Source: Psychromarinibacter halotolerans
Lineage (GTDB): Bacteria > Pseudomonadota > Alphaproteobacteria > Rhodobacterales > Rhodobacteraceae
NCBI RefSeq assembly: GCF_029168315.1
Contig: NZ_JARGYD010000002.1
Location: forward strand, 248,001-312,000
Length of the DNA stretch: 64,000 nucleotides
Reading direction: 5' to 3'
Shown in pieces: positions 32,365-40,435 of this stretch. The translations under genes were made by a program, and so were the position numbers. The notes under the pieces were generated by a model. That model had not been told where the DNA came from. It saw only the letters and a program-made list of their open reading frames with translations, and did not search any database. The stretch's first letter is position 1, and each line of letters begins with the position of its first letter.

Positions 32365-33523
32365 CGAGAAGGATAGCCGTAGGCTCCCGACCGTCATCCT
32401 GCTGTCCGCCGGCGCCGTCGGCATTCTGGCGACCGGAGTGATCCTCCGGTCGGCGGAATCCGTTCTGGCGCCGATGACGCTTGCGCTGGTGACTGGCATC
32501 GTGCTGTCACCTTTGGCGGTGTCGTGGGAACGCGTCGGCATTCCACACAAATTCGGTGCGATCCTGAACCTAGTGGTCGCCCTGTGCGCCATCGGTGGGT
32601 CCATATTCCTGCTTCAGCCGGTCGCCATGCGGATGATCGATCAGGCCCCGAAAGTCGTGGCTGACGTCGAATCCACCGTGCGCGAATTGCGCGAGATGGT
32701 CAGCGGGCTGGACGAAATGTCCCAAGAGGTGGCCGACGCCATGCAAGGGAAAGAGGATGAGGACGCCGAAGAACCGCTGGATATGACCGAGGTCAATACG
32801 CCAGTTCCAGAATCCGGCCCCGCGGCCGATCCAGAGGACGACCCAGAGGCGGAAGAAGACAGTTCCGACGAAGAGGACATCGCCGAAAGTGCACCGGTGC
32901 CGTCGGTGACGGACGTCGTATGGCTGGCACCTTCGATCCTTGCCCAGGTCGCGATCTTTGCGGGTACGCTGTTTTTCTTCCTTGCGACGCGGGTAGAAAC
33001 CTATCGCTGGATCGCCCGTCATATTCCTTGGAACGTCGACCGCTCGTTGATGCTTCAACGGCTGCTAGAGGCAGAAAAGCGCGTATCGCGGTACTTTCTG
33101 ACCGTGGCGGTCATCAACGCGGGACTCGGGCTTGCCGTGTTCGGTGCGATGACACAACTGGGCGTCACCGGCGCGCCGGTCTGGGGGCTGGTCGCCTTCC
33201 TGTGCAACTTCGTTCTGTACCTTGGCCCCGCCGCGTTCTTCGTCGCCATGCTGTACGCAGGCATCGCATCGTTCGACGGTATACAGGCGCTGTTGCCTGC
33301 CGCGTGCTACATCGGCCTGAACTTCATTGAGGCGCAATTCGTCACGCCGACAGCTGTTGGCAAGCAGCTTTCCCTGAACCCGCTTGTGGTGTTCCTGTCG
33401 GTCGTCTTGGGCATCTTCATCTGGGGTGCCATCGGCGGCATCGTCGCGATCCCCATCCTTGTGTGGATCCTTGTGATCAACGACTTCACCGGCATTGCGT
33501 CAAACGAGACGAAGGCGGCGTGA
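32357..33523 (+). CDS. AI-2E family transporter (PerM-like)
   Basis: This 388-residue membrane protein has two early helices, a long acidic insert (residues ~125-180, rich in Glu/Asp with EDDPEAEEDSSDEEDIAE), then the family core (FFLATRVETYRWIARHIP, ALLPAACYIGLNFIEAQFVTP, LNPLVVFLSVVLGIFIWGAIG). The family includes AI-2 and Na+/H+ exporters; the transported molecule here is unknown. It is co-transcribed with the PLDc_N gene from an EcfG-type promoter, placing it in the stress regulon. The ATG at 32357 is chosen over the longer frame. Confidence 0.88.
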   Translation: MPDEKDSRRLPTVILLSAGAVGILATGVILRSAESVLAPMTLALVTGIVLSPLAVSWERVGIPHKFGAILNLVVALCAIGGSIFLLQPVAMRMIDQAPKVVADVESTVRELREMVSGLDEMSQEVADAMQGKEDEDAEEPLDMTEVNTPVPESGPAADPEDDPEAEEDSSDEEDIAESAPVPSVTDVVWLAPSILAQVAIFAGTLFFFLATRVETYRWIARHIPWNVDRSLMLQRLLEAEKRVSRYFLTVAVINAGLGLAVFGAMTQLGVTGAPVWGLVAFLCNFVLYLGPAAFFVAMLYAGIASFDGIQALLPAACYIGLNFIEAQFVTPTAVGKQLSLNPLVVFLSVVLGIFIWGAIGGIVAIPILVWILVINDFTGIASNETKAA

Positions 33524-33970
33524 TCAGAACGCCGCGCGCGGCATCGCGTCGATCGCCGCTTTTTCGAGGCCTGCATGAACGATGTAGGCCTCGACACCGT
33601 CCCCGCCGGCGTCTTCCACCTGCAGATCGTCGAAGCTGATCACGACGCGCTCGCCCGTCAGCCCCAGCGGCCCGCCGGTCAGACGCACGACGGCATCGGT
33701 TATGCGGCCCGTGCCGCTGACCATGACCTCTGCGACGGAACCGACCACTTGGTCGTTGGCGTCGATCACGGCGGCGCGCATCAGCGCATCAATGTCGAGC
33801 CCGGTGAAGGTCAGCGCCGTATCCGGCAGGAACTCGACACTCGGGGCAACATCGGGGGCAACGGTCGTGCTGAATGCCGCAGGGACAACCTCGGCATCGG
33901 AAGAATCGTCGGTCGTGGCGGGGGTCTGAACCAGCACCGCAGACGCAAGGATGAAAGCGCGTGTTAGCAT
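33524..33970 (-). CDS. Secreted PRC-barrel-like protein
   Basis: This 148-residue protein has a signal peptide (MLTRAFILASAVLVQTPAT). Residues ~65-130 form a PRC-barrel-type strand set (IDANDQVVGSVAEVMVSGTGRITDAVVRL, VVISFDDLQV). It ends directly against the convergent AI-2E gene (TGATCA shared by both stops). AGGA precedes the ATG. A weaker EcfG-like site, GGAAC-N17-TGTT on the minus strand around 34007-34032, may drive it. Confidence 0.75.
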   Translation of the reverse strand: MLTRAFILASAVLVQTPATTDDSSDAEVVPAAFSTTVAPDVAPSVEFLPDTALTFTGLDIDALMRAAVIDANDQVVGSVAEVMVSGTGRITDAVVRLTGGPLGLTGERVVISFDDLQVEDAGGDGVEAYIVHAGLEKAAIDAMPRAAF

Positions 33971-34052
33971 TTTTCCTGCTCTCTTGTTTCGTCCTGTTGT
34001 GGATAAAACACGCAAGCGGCGGAAAAAGTTCCGCGGAGCAAAGGCTTGAACG

Positions 34053-34082
34053 AAAAAACCGGCAGGGGAGACCCCCTGCCGG
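34053..34082 (-). terminator. Rho-independent terminator of the DUF883/holin-like operon
   Basis: On the minus strand, a 10-bp stem (CCGGCAGGGG / CCCCTGCCGG) is followed by TTTTTT. Confidence 0.88.
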
Positions 34083-34109
34083 CATCGATGTTCAAAAGGG
34101 CTGGAGTAA

Positions 34110-34460
34110 TTACCTGCGGCGCGCGGCCAGACCGGCCCCGATGCCTTGAACGAAAGCGGCCGCGATGGTCGCGAACGCCTGAACCTGTGCGCTTTGCGCC
34201 GTCATCGCGGGGGGCGCGACAACCGGACGGCGCGGACGGGCGATGCGTGCGATCAAAAGGACCAGCACGCCAAACCCGGCAAAGCAGCCGCCAACGATCA
34301 GTGCGGCATCAAGCGGCGTCGCCACAAGCCGCAAGGCGATCCAGCCAGCCGCGGTCAGAAAGCCGATACCGACCAGAAGCATCACCATACCGAAAAGGCC
34401 CAGCGCAGAGCGCAGGGCCATAGTCCGGGCGGTGTAATTCAGTCCGCCTGCCAGCATCAT
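34110..34460 (-). CDS. Phage-holin-like (holin superfamily III) membrane protein
   Basis: This 116-residue protein has two membrane helices (LGLFGMVMLLVGIGFLTAAGWIAL and ALIVGGCFAGFGVLVLLIARI) and a basic C-terminus (GLAARRR). The arrangement resembles the holin-X/YqjE-type proteins that commonly follow DUF883/YqjD genes. A lytic role is unlikely; association with stressed or ribosome-binding membranes is the usual suggestion. Its start overlaps the DUF883 gene by 4 bp. Confidence 0.72.
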   Translation of the reverse strand: MMLAGGLNYTARTMALRSALGLFGMVMLLVGIGFLTAAGWIALRLVATPLDAALIVGGCFAGFGVLVLLIARIARPRRPVVAPPAMTAQSAQVQAFATIAAAFVQGIGAGLAARRR

Positions 34461-34822
34461 TTGCGGCGCAGCAGAAGGCCGGTCAGAAAGCCGACGCCGG
34501 CGGCGATACCGACAGCCATCGCGGGGTTTTCGCGGATCGACTGCTCGGCTTGGCTATAGGCCAGCTGGCCACGCGCGCGGGCATGGTCCACGGCGGCTTC
34601 GCCTTGCAGTTTCCACTCGGTGGCTTGGTCAGAAGCGGCGGTCTTCAGCGCCTCGGCACGGGTTTTGCCCATGCCCTTCATCGTACCCGTCAATGCGGAA
34701 AGGTCCTTCTTGAGGATTTCGATCTGCGCTTTCAGTTCGTCAACATCGGTAGATTTCGACACCGCTTCAACCTCGTTGCTCGATTTTCCGGTTCCATTCG
34801 ATTTCGGTGCAGCAGTGGCCAT
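34457..34822 (-). CDS. DUF883 (ElaB/YqjD-like) protein
   Basis: This 121-residue protein has a helical amphipathic region (VDELKAQIEILKKDLSALTGT) and a C-terminal membrane anchor with SIRENPAMAVGIAAGVGFLTGLLLRRK, the ElaB/YqjD/DUF883 hallmark. These proteins are tail-anchored, stress- or stationary-phase-induced and can bind ribosomes. AAGGAG lies seven bases before the ATG at 34822 (GTG at 34825 also possible). An exact EcfG promoter lies upstream. Confidence 0.87.
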   Translation of the reverse strand: MATAAPKSNGTGKSSNEVEAVSKSTDVDELKAQIEILKKDLSALTGTMKGMGKTRAEALKTAASDQATEWKLQGEAAVDHARARGQLAYSQAEQSIRENPAMAVGIAAGVGFLTGLLLRRK

Positions 34823-34860
34823 CACATGACTCCTTCATTCGCGTGTGCGCTTGCAGAAAG

Positions 34861-34885
34861 AACGCGTTGCTCTTCGGAATGTTCC
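34861..34885 (-). promoter_or_regulatory. EcfG-type promoter of the DUF883/holin-like operon
   Basis: Minus strand: GGAAC (34885-34881), 16 bases, CGTT (34864-34861). The expected start lies about 30 bases before the DUF883 ATG. Confidence 0.75.
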
Positions 34886-34908
34886 GTCATTGGCCATAAA
34901 AATAAGTG

Positions 34909-34933
34909 GGAACCGGCGCGGGGGCAGAGCGTT
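34909..34933 (+). promoter_or_regulatory. EcfG-type promoter of the DUF1328 gene
   Basis: Plus strand: GGAAC (34909-34913), 16 bases, CGTT (34930-34933). It is back-to-back with the minus-strand promoter, the two -35 elements being 23 bases apart. Confidence 0.75.
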
Positions 34934-34993
34934 TGTATTCCAAATCACACGTCATGACGGCGTGTTGAACATTAACTCAAGGAGGGTCTCACC

Positions 34994-35167
34994 ATGCTTG
35001 GTTGGGCACTGACATTCCTGGTTATCGCGCTGATCGCAGCTGTCTTCGGCTTTGGTGGCGTCGCTTCGGCTTCGGCCGGGATTGCACAAATACTATTCTT
35101 CATCTTCCTGGTACTTTTCGTGGTCGCGCTCATCGCCCGCGCGGTCCAAGGCAAGCCGCCAGTGTAA
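34994..35167 (+). CDS. DUF1328 (YtjA) small membrane protein
   Basis: This 57-residue protein reads MLGWALTFLVIALIAAVFGF, then GGVASASAGIAQILFFIFLVLFVVALI, with a short basic end. Two membrane helices and the GWALTFLVIALIAAVFGFGG opening are the DUF1328 signature; the family is small, stress-linked and uncharacterised. AAGGAGGG lies eight bases before the ATG. It is driven by the EcfG-type promoter at 34909 and ended by the hairpin at 35226. Confidence 0.9.
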   Translation: MLGWALTFLVIALIAAVFGFGGVASASAGIAQILFFIFLVLFVVALIARAVQGKPPV

Positions 35168-35225
35168 GATGAAGTCGGGCGCGGGGCGGCTGGCAACACC
35201 GCTCCGCGTTCCACCTTATAAGCAA

Positions 35226-35253
35226 GGCCGCCCGATGCGTCGGGCGGCCTTTT
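35226..35253 (+). terminator. Rho-independent terminator
   Basis: A 10-bp stem (GGCCGCCCGA / TCGGGCGGCC) with a TGCG loop is followed by TTTT; it ends the DUF1328 transcript before the convergent phyR. Confidence 0.88.
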
Positions 35254-35279
35254 CGTTTGTCTGGGTGCACTGCCGCAAA

Positions 35280-36089
35280 TCAGGCGTGCAGCGTCTCTGT
35301 GCTGGCGAAGAACATCGCTTGGCTGATGGCAGAGCGCACCTGCTCCTCCGAGTACGGCTTGGTGATGACGAAGGCCGGTTCGGGCCGCTCGCCGGTCAGC
35401 AAACGCTCGGGGAAGGCCGTGATGAAGATCACCGGAATATCGCTGGCCGCGGCGAGGATCTCGTTCACGGCATCGATGCCAGACGACCCGTCGGCCAGTT
35501 GGATGTCCGACAGGATCAGGTCGGGCTTTTCTTTCCCGGCCAAATTCACCGCAGCGGATGCAGTGCGCGCGACACCGGTGATGGCGTGACCCATCTCGGC
35601 GACGATGTCCTGCAGGTCCATCGCAATGATCGCTTCGTCCTCGATGACCATGACGCGGCCTTTGACCGCCTCTTCCATCTCGCGCCGGGCGACGTCGATC
35701 AGGTGCGACACGTCGGACACTTCAAGCTCCATCACCGCTGCGATTTCCTCGACCGAGAATTCCTCGACCGTGCGCAGCAGAAGGGCCTCGCGCGTGTTCT
35801 TCGTCAGGCGGGACAGGTGGCGCTGCGCCCGCTGGGCGATGCCTTCGTCCTCGCCCTCGACCGGGGCGCCGGCGCTGCTCCAAATGATGTGGAACGCGCG
35901 AAAAAGGGCAACCTTGTCAGAGTATCCCTGATCGAACACGGAGCGATCCGCCAGCAGAGCTTCCAGCGTTGCGGCGGCATAGCTGTCACCTGTCGTCTGG
36001 CTACCGGTCAGCGCACGGGCGTACCGCCGCAGATACGGAAGCAGCCCCGCAACCTTAACCGACAGATAGTCGCTTTCGTCCTTTGCCAT
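35280..36089 (-). CDS. phyR: PhyR: sigma-factor-mimic response regulator of the general stress response
   Basis: This 269-residue protein has an N-terminal EcfG-like sigma domain (residues ~10-130: VKVAGLLPYLRRYARALTG, RLTKNTREALLLRTVEEFSVEEIAAVMELEVSDVSHLI) and a C-terminal receiver (VMVIEDEAIIAMDLQDIV, phospho-Asp in ILSDIQLADGSSGIDA, FITAFPERL, ITKPYS). When phosphorylated, PhyR opens and its sigma-like part takes NepR away from EcfG. The ATG at 36089 (AGGA upstream) is preferred to 36110. It is divergent from nepR-ecfG and shares a palindromic promoter with them. Confidence 0.95.
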   Translation of the reverse strand: MAKDESDYLSVKVAGLLPYLRRYARALTGSQTTGDSYAAATLEALLADRSVFDQGYSDKVALFRAFHIIWSSAGAPVEGEDEGIAQRAQRHLSRLTKNTREALLLRTVEEFSVEEIAAVMELEVSDVSHLIDVARREMEEAVKGRVMVIEDEAIIAMDLQDIVAEMGHAITGVARTASAAVNLAGKEKPDLILSDIQLADGSSGIDAVNEILAAASDIPVIFITAFPERLLTGERPEPAFVITKPYSEEQVRSAISQAMFFASTETLHA

Positions 36090-36117
36090 TGTCCGTCCTG
36101 TTTTTTGCATTTTTCAT

Positions 36118-36149
36118 GGAACCGAACGCGGCAACGCGCGTTTGGTTCC
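36118..36149. promoter_or_regulatory. Overlapping bidirectional EcfG promoter between phyR and nepR
   Basis: Plus strand: GGAAC 36118-36122, 16 bases, CGTT 36139-36142. Minus strand: GGAAC 36149-36145, 16 bases, CGTT 36128-36125. The two promoters occupy the same 32 bp, which is a near-perfect inverted repeat (13-bp arms with one mismatch). The rightward start serves nepR-ecfG-kinase-PLD; the leftward start serves phyR. Confidence 0.85.
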
Positions 36150-36212
36150 GCACCGAGTCGAAAAAAGTCATGCGACAGGGAACAAAACCGAAGCCTCGGC
36201 ACAGGAAAGAAT

Positions 36213-36365
36213 ATGGATCAAGAACGGGACCAAACCCACCTGGAGCAGCAGATCGACGACAACCTCCGTAAGGTCTTTCAACGGACCGAGAAGGAAGAGG
36301 TTCCCGATCGTTTTGCAGCACTGCTGCAGCAGCTCAAGGAGCAGGACACGCAAGATGACAAGTGA
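36213..36365 (+). CDS. nepR: NepR anti-sigma factor
   Basis: This 50-residue protein has the NepR two-helix core: QIDDNLRKVFQRTEKEEVPDRFAALLQQLKEQ, including the conserved VPDRFxxLLxxL. NepR holds the stress sigma factor EcfG inactive until phospho-PhyR binds it. It lies between the palindromic promoter and ecfG and overlaps ecfG by 11 bp. GGAAAG lies before the ATG at 36213. It is too short for routine gene finders and easily missed. Confidence 0.93.
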   Translation: MDQERDQTHLEQQIDDNLRKVFQRTEKEEVPDRFAALLQQLKEQDTQDDK

Positions 36366-36933
36366 CCAGACCGCGCGCGACCCGCGTGACGATGTCGTGG
36401 AACACCTGCCAGCGATGCGTGCCTTCGCCGTCAGTCTTACGCGCGACTCCGCAGCCGCGGACGATCTGGTGCAGGACACCATCGTCAAGGCGTGGAAGAA
36501 CTTCGACAAGTTCAAAGAGGGCACGAACCTGCGCGCGTGGCTGTTCACCATCCTTCGTAACACCTTCTATTCCAACCTTCGCAAGTCCAAGCGCGAGGTG
36601 TCGGACAGCGACGGCGCGATGGCGGCGACGCTGTCGGAAAAGCCGCAGCATGACGGACGCCTTGCGATGGCGGACTTCGAGAAGGTGTTCGCTTATCTGC
36701 CGGTCGAGCAGCGCGAAGCGCTGATCCTGGTGGGTGCGTCGGGGATGTCGTACGAAGAAGCCGCGGACACCTGCGAGGTTGCGATCGGCACCATTAAGAG
36801 CCGCGTGAACCGCGGCCGCGCCAAGCTGGTCGAGCTTCTGGGTATCCAGGAAGACGAGGCTCTTGAAATGACCGACAGCGCGACGCTGGCGGTCGTGACA
36901 GGCAGCTTGCAGCCGAGGAAGAACATCGCTTGA
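36355..36933 (+). CDS. ecfG: EcfG-type general stress sigma factor
   Basis: This 192-residue ECF sigma factor has region 2 (LVQDTIVKAWKNFDKFKEGTNLRAWLFTILRNTFYSNLRK, with the -10-reading helix) and region 4 (FAYLPVEQREALILVGASGMSYEEAADTCEVAIGTIKSRVNRGR). It reads GGAAC-N16/17-CGTT promoters, of which several exact copies lie in this window, including its own. Its start is inside nepR and its stop overlaps the kinase start by 4 bp, so the three are translationally coupled. Confidence 0.95.
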   Translation: MTSDQTARDPRDDVVEHLPAMRAFAVSLTRDSAAADDLVQDTIVKAWKNFDKFKEGTNLRAWLFTILRNTFYSNLRKSKREVSDSDGAMAATLSEKPQHDGRLAMADFEKVFAYLPVEQREALILVGASGMSYEEAADTCEVAIGTIKSRVNRGRAKLVELLGIQEDEALEMTDSATLAVVTGSLQPRKNIA

Positions 36934-38678
36934 TCACGAGGATCCGGGAAGCAAGCCAGTCGCTGACGTTCAGGATCGCGGCGCTGCTTGCGCTCGCGTT
37001 GCTTCCCATTGGCCTTATCTCCGTCGCAACCACGTTCCAGCTGCTTAGCCAGGCGGACCGTAAGGCGGAAACGAACCTCATGGCGCTGACCGCGGAAGCG
37101 GCAGCGCCTGAGGCTGCGTTCATTCGGACCGGCATCGGCGCGGCCAACATGCTGGCATCCATGATCCCGCAACTGCGGGACGGCGGCTGGAATTGCAGCG
37201 ATCAACTGACCAACTTCATCGAGCAGTCGGACGGATTCTCCTTCGCCGGCTATATTGCTTTGGACGGCACCATTGCCTGTGCGTCCGACGGGCAGGGTGA
37301 GGACACCAGCAGCCGCAAGATCTACCGCGACATGACCGACGATCCGCGCACCCGCATCACCGTGGTGCGCGACGCGATGGTCAGCCGGACGTCGGTTGTC
37401 ATGATCGCCGTCCCGGTGATCGAAGACGGGCTATACAACGGCTATGTCATCGTGTCGCTTCCGCACGGCAAGCTGTTCCGCCCGCTGGACCAGCTGTCCG
37501 CCGACCGGCCTCTGGACCTGATCACCTACAACAACGATGCCGAGGTCCTGACCTCCAGCCGCGGGCTGGACGACGTTGAACCGCATCTGCCGGAACACTA
37601 TGACCTTGCCGACCTGCTCTATGCCAAGGAAGGCGCCTTCATCGACCAGACCCGCGACGGATTGTTGCGCGTGTTCGCCGTTATTCCCGTCGTGCCCGGC
37701 CAGGTCTATGCACTGGGCAGTTGGGAACACAGCCGCAACGATTTCATCGAAGGGCTGTCCGTCACCTCGTCCATGCTGTTCCCCGTCGCCATGTGGCTCG
37801 TGTGCCTTGGCGTGGCGTTCTTCGCCGTGCAGCGCATGGTGATCCGCCCGACCCGCAACCTGCGGGCGCGGATGCTGCAATTCATGCGGTCGCGCCGCAT
37901 CTCCGAGCCCCGGTATGAAGCCGCGACTCCGCGAGAGCTGCGCGATATGGAAGACACGTGGATGCGGCTGGCCAAGAACGTGCTGCACGACGAGGCGGAA
38001 CTGTACGACACCATCCATCAGCGGACCGTGCTGCTGAAGGAAGTGCACCACCGGGTGAAGAACAACCTTCAGCTTATCGTGTCGATCCTGAACATGAAGG
38101 TTCGCAAGGCCCGCGACCCCGAGGTCCGCAGCGCCCTGACCGACATTCGCCAGCGGGTCATGGGCATCGCCCGCGTCCACCAAGAACTGTACGAAACGTC
38201 GACAGCCGAACGCGTTCACGCGGGCGAGCTGCTGAAGGCCATCGTCGGCCATACCGTCAGCAGCGTCATCGACGACGCAAGCTCTATCGCGTTCGAGGAA
38301 AGCTACGACGACATCGTCGTCTATCCCGATCAGGCGGTGCCGCTGTCGCTGGCGGTGACCGAGCTTTTGACGAACGCTCTGAAGCACCTTGGCGCCCCCT
38401 CAGAGGGCGAAAAACCGGTGCTGACCATCCACCTTCGCCGCGAGGGCACGGACGACGCAGAGGTCATGATCTGCAACAGCCTGTCCGCCCATACGCCCGA
38501 GGGCGACGCGCCGCAGGGCAGCGGGCTGGGCATGGCGCTTGTGACCGCCTTCGCGCATCAGCTGGAAGGGAACGCGACGAACGAAAGTACCCCGGAACAG
38601 TTCTGCTCTGTGTTGCGTTTCCCGGTAGCCGATTTCGACGATACCGATGTGCCCTCGGAACTCGAGTGGTCGAATTGA
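36930..38678 (+). CDS. Sensor histidine kinase (HisKA_2/HWE type), PhyK-like
   Basis: This 582-residue protein has a membrane helix at residues ~13-36, a periplasmic sensor region of about 230 residues (CHASE/Cache-like), a second helix near residue 275 (LFPVAMWLVCLGVAFFAVQ) and HAMP-like RPTRNLRARM. The HisKA_2 H-box is LLKEVHHRVKNNLQLIVSILNMK. The ATPase has LAVTELLTNALKH and GSGLGMALV. Kinases with this H-box phosphorylate PhyR in other alphaproteobacteria. Coupling to ecfG (4-bp overlap) supports that role here. The signal sensed is unknown. Confidence 0.9.
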   Translation: MITRIREASQSLTFRIAALLALALLPIGLISVATTFQLLSQADRKAETNLMALTAEAAAPEAAFIRTGIGAANMLASMIPQLRDGGWNCSDQLTNFIEQSDGFSFAGYIALDGTIACASDGQGEDTSSRKIYRDMTDDPRTRITVVRDAMVSRTSVVMIAVPVIEDGLYNGYVIVSLPHGKLFRPLDQLSADRPLDLITYNNDAEVLTSSRGLDDVEPHLPEHYDLADLLYAKEGAFIDQTRDGLLRVFAVIPVVPGQVYALGSWEHSRNDFIEGLSVTSSMLFPVAMWLVCLGVAFFAVQRMVIRPTRNLRARMLQFMRSRRISEPRYEAATPRELRDMEDTWMRLAKNVLHDEAELYDTIHQRTVLLKEVHHRVKNNLQLIVSILNMKVRKARDPEVRSALTDIRQRVMGIARVHQELYETSTAERVHAGELLKAIVGHTVSSVIDDASSIAFEESYDDIVVYPDQAVPLSLAVTELLTNALKHLGAPSEGEKPVLTIHLRREGTDDAEVMICNSLSAHTPEGDAPQGSGLGMALVTAFAHQLEGNATNESTPEQFCSVLRFPVADFDDTDVPSELEWSN

Positions 38679-38706
38679 TCCTACCCGGAGAGGGACACAA
38701 GCCGCT

Positions 38707-40263
38707 ATGCAAGACGCCTCTCTCCAGACGGACCGGACGCGCCCAAAGATCCTGATCACGGCCGAAGAGGCGTTCCCCGAGTTCGAGCGGCGCGTACTTG
38801 CGGCAGAGCGGAACATCACGATGGCCTTCCGCATCTTCGATCCGCGCACGAAGCTTCGCTCGCCTGAAGGCCGCGCCGTCGGCGACACGTGGATCGATCT
38901 TCTGGGTGACGCGCTAGAGCGCGGCGTGCGGATCGAACTGCACATTTCCGATTTCGACCCGGTCGCGGCAACGCCGTTGCACATGCTGTGCTGGCACAGC
39001 GTCCGGGTGCTGTGCGGCCTGCGCGAGATGGTCTCGCCCGAGGCGGCCGGTCGGCTGACCGTTCATGCCGACATCCACCCCGCGAAGATCGGGCGCATCG
39101 CCCGCATTTTCGTTTGGCCGCTTGTCGCCGGAAAGATGCGGCAGATCGTGCAAGAGGATCGCGGGCAGGAAGCTTCGCACAAGCGGCGCGTGTTGAAATA
39201 CGTGCCCGGCGTCGCCTATCTGCGCGCCAAGTTCAAAGGGCGGCCCCTGCTGGCCTTCCCCGCATCGCATCACCAGAAGCTGGCAAGCTTCGATGATCGG
39301 TGGCTGTATATCGGCGGGCTGGACCTGAACGAGCGTCGCTGGGACACGAAGCAGCACGAGCAGCCAGCGCAAGAGACTTGGCACGACGTACAGGTTCTGG
39401 TCGACGACCCGGACACGGCCCGGTCCGCGCGGCGCCATATCGAGACATACAACCACACCGCCGCCGGCCACCACGAGGTCGCGACGACGCCCGGGCTGCT
39501 GCGCACGCTGTCGTGCGACCAAAGCCATCGAAAGCCGTGGTCGCTGTCGCCCCGGACGCTGGTGCACGAGCTGTCGGACACGCACCTTCGCGCCGCCGCC
39601 AAGGCAGAGGGCCTGATCTATATCGAGACGCAGTTCTTCCGCGACCGCGGGATCGCCCGCGCGCTGGCGAAGCGTGCGCGCGACAATCCGAAGCTGCGGA
39701 TGATCCTGATCCTGCCCGCGGCACCCGAAACAGTCGCGTTCGAAGAAAGCCCGAAGCTGGATGGCCGGTACGGGGATTTCCTGCAATCACGGTGCATCCG
39801 CAAAGTACGGCGCGCCTTCGGCAAGCGGCTTTTGATCGCAAGCCCGGCGCAGCCCCGGAAAACGAACGGCGACGACATGGACGCTGAACGCGCCAGCCTG
39901 GACGGGGCGCCGATCATCTACCTTCACGCCAAGGCGTCGGTCTTCAACAACGAGCTGGCCGTCGTATCCTCGGCCAACCTCAATGGCCGGTCCATGCGCT
40001 GGGATACCGAGGCCGGGCTGGCGTTTCGGAAGCCGGAAGACGTCACCATGATCCGCGAGGCACTGTTCCGGCACTGGTTGCCGGACGATGCGCCCGAGGC
40101 GGCGGTGAAGCTTGAGACCGCGTTCGAGGAATGGCGGTCGATCATCTACCACAACTCGATGCACCCGCCCGAACAGCGGCGCGGGTTCCTTCTGCCTTAC
40201 GACCGGAAGGCCGCAGAAGAATCTGCCCTGCCGCTTCCCGGCGTGCCCGAAGAGATGGTCTGA
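38707..40263 (+). CDS. Phospholipase D-family protein (two HKD motifs)
   Basis: This 518-residue protein has a first HKD motif HHQKLASFDDRWLYIGGLD (residues ~197-215) and a second YLHAKASVFNNELAVVSSANLNGRS (residues ~405-430, with Asn replacing Asp as in many PLDs). It has no signal peptide. Substrates may be phospholipids or cardiolipin-type transphosphatidylation. It begins 28 bp after the kinase gene with GGAGAGGGAC upstream, so it is probably the last gene of the nepR-ecfG-kinase operon. Membrane lipid remodelling under stress is a reasonable guess. Confidence 0.88.
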   Translation: MQDASLQTDRTRPKILITAEEAFPEFERRVLAAERNITMAFRIFDPRTKLRSPEGRAVGDTWIDLLGDALERGVRIELHISDFDPVAATPLHMLCWHSVRVLCGLREMVSPEAAGRLTVHADIHPAKIGRIARIFVWPLVAGKMRQIVQEDRGQEASHKRRVLKYVPGVAYLRAKFKGRPLLAFPASHHQKLASFDDRWLYIGGLDLNERRWDTKQHEQPAQETWHDVQVLVDDPDTARSARRHIETYNHTAAGHHEVATTPGLLRTLSCDQSHRKPWSLSPRTLVHELSDTHLRAAAKAEGLIYIETQFFRDRGIARALAKRARDNPKLRMILILPAAPETVAFEESPKLDGRYGDFLQSRCIRKVRRAFGKRLLIASPAQPRKTNGDDMDAERASLDGAPIIYLHAKASVFNNELAVVSSANLNGRSMRWDTEAGLAFRKPEDVTMIREALFRHWLPDDAPEAAVKLETAFEEWRSIIYHNSMHPPEQRRGFLLPYDRKAAEESALPLPGVPEEMV

Positions 40264-40385
40264 CAGCCAGACCCCACCCTTCCCTTCCGACCTTCCTTAG
40301 ACTGCGCCGGGCTAATGGCCCCGTGGCGCCTTTGTGCTGCGGCCTCCCGTGAGCCGCCGCGCGCTGTTCGAAGGATGCGCGCACG

Positions 40386-40413
40386 AAAAAGGGCCGCAGC
40401 AGTGCTGCGGCCC
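40386..40413 (-). terminator. Rho-independent terminator of the PRC-barrel gene
   Basis: On the minus strand, a 10-bp stem (GGGCCGCAGC / GCTGCGGCCC) with a 3-base loop is followed by TTTTT. Confidence 0.9.
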
Positions 40414-40435
40414 CATTGTCTGGTTCAGAAACGTA

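Noticed and set aside
34007..34032. EcfG promoter for the small PRC-barrel gene at 33524-33970
   Set aside because: The spacing fits, but the -10 element reads TGTT instead of CGTT, so it is mentioned only as a weak candidate.
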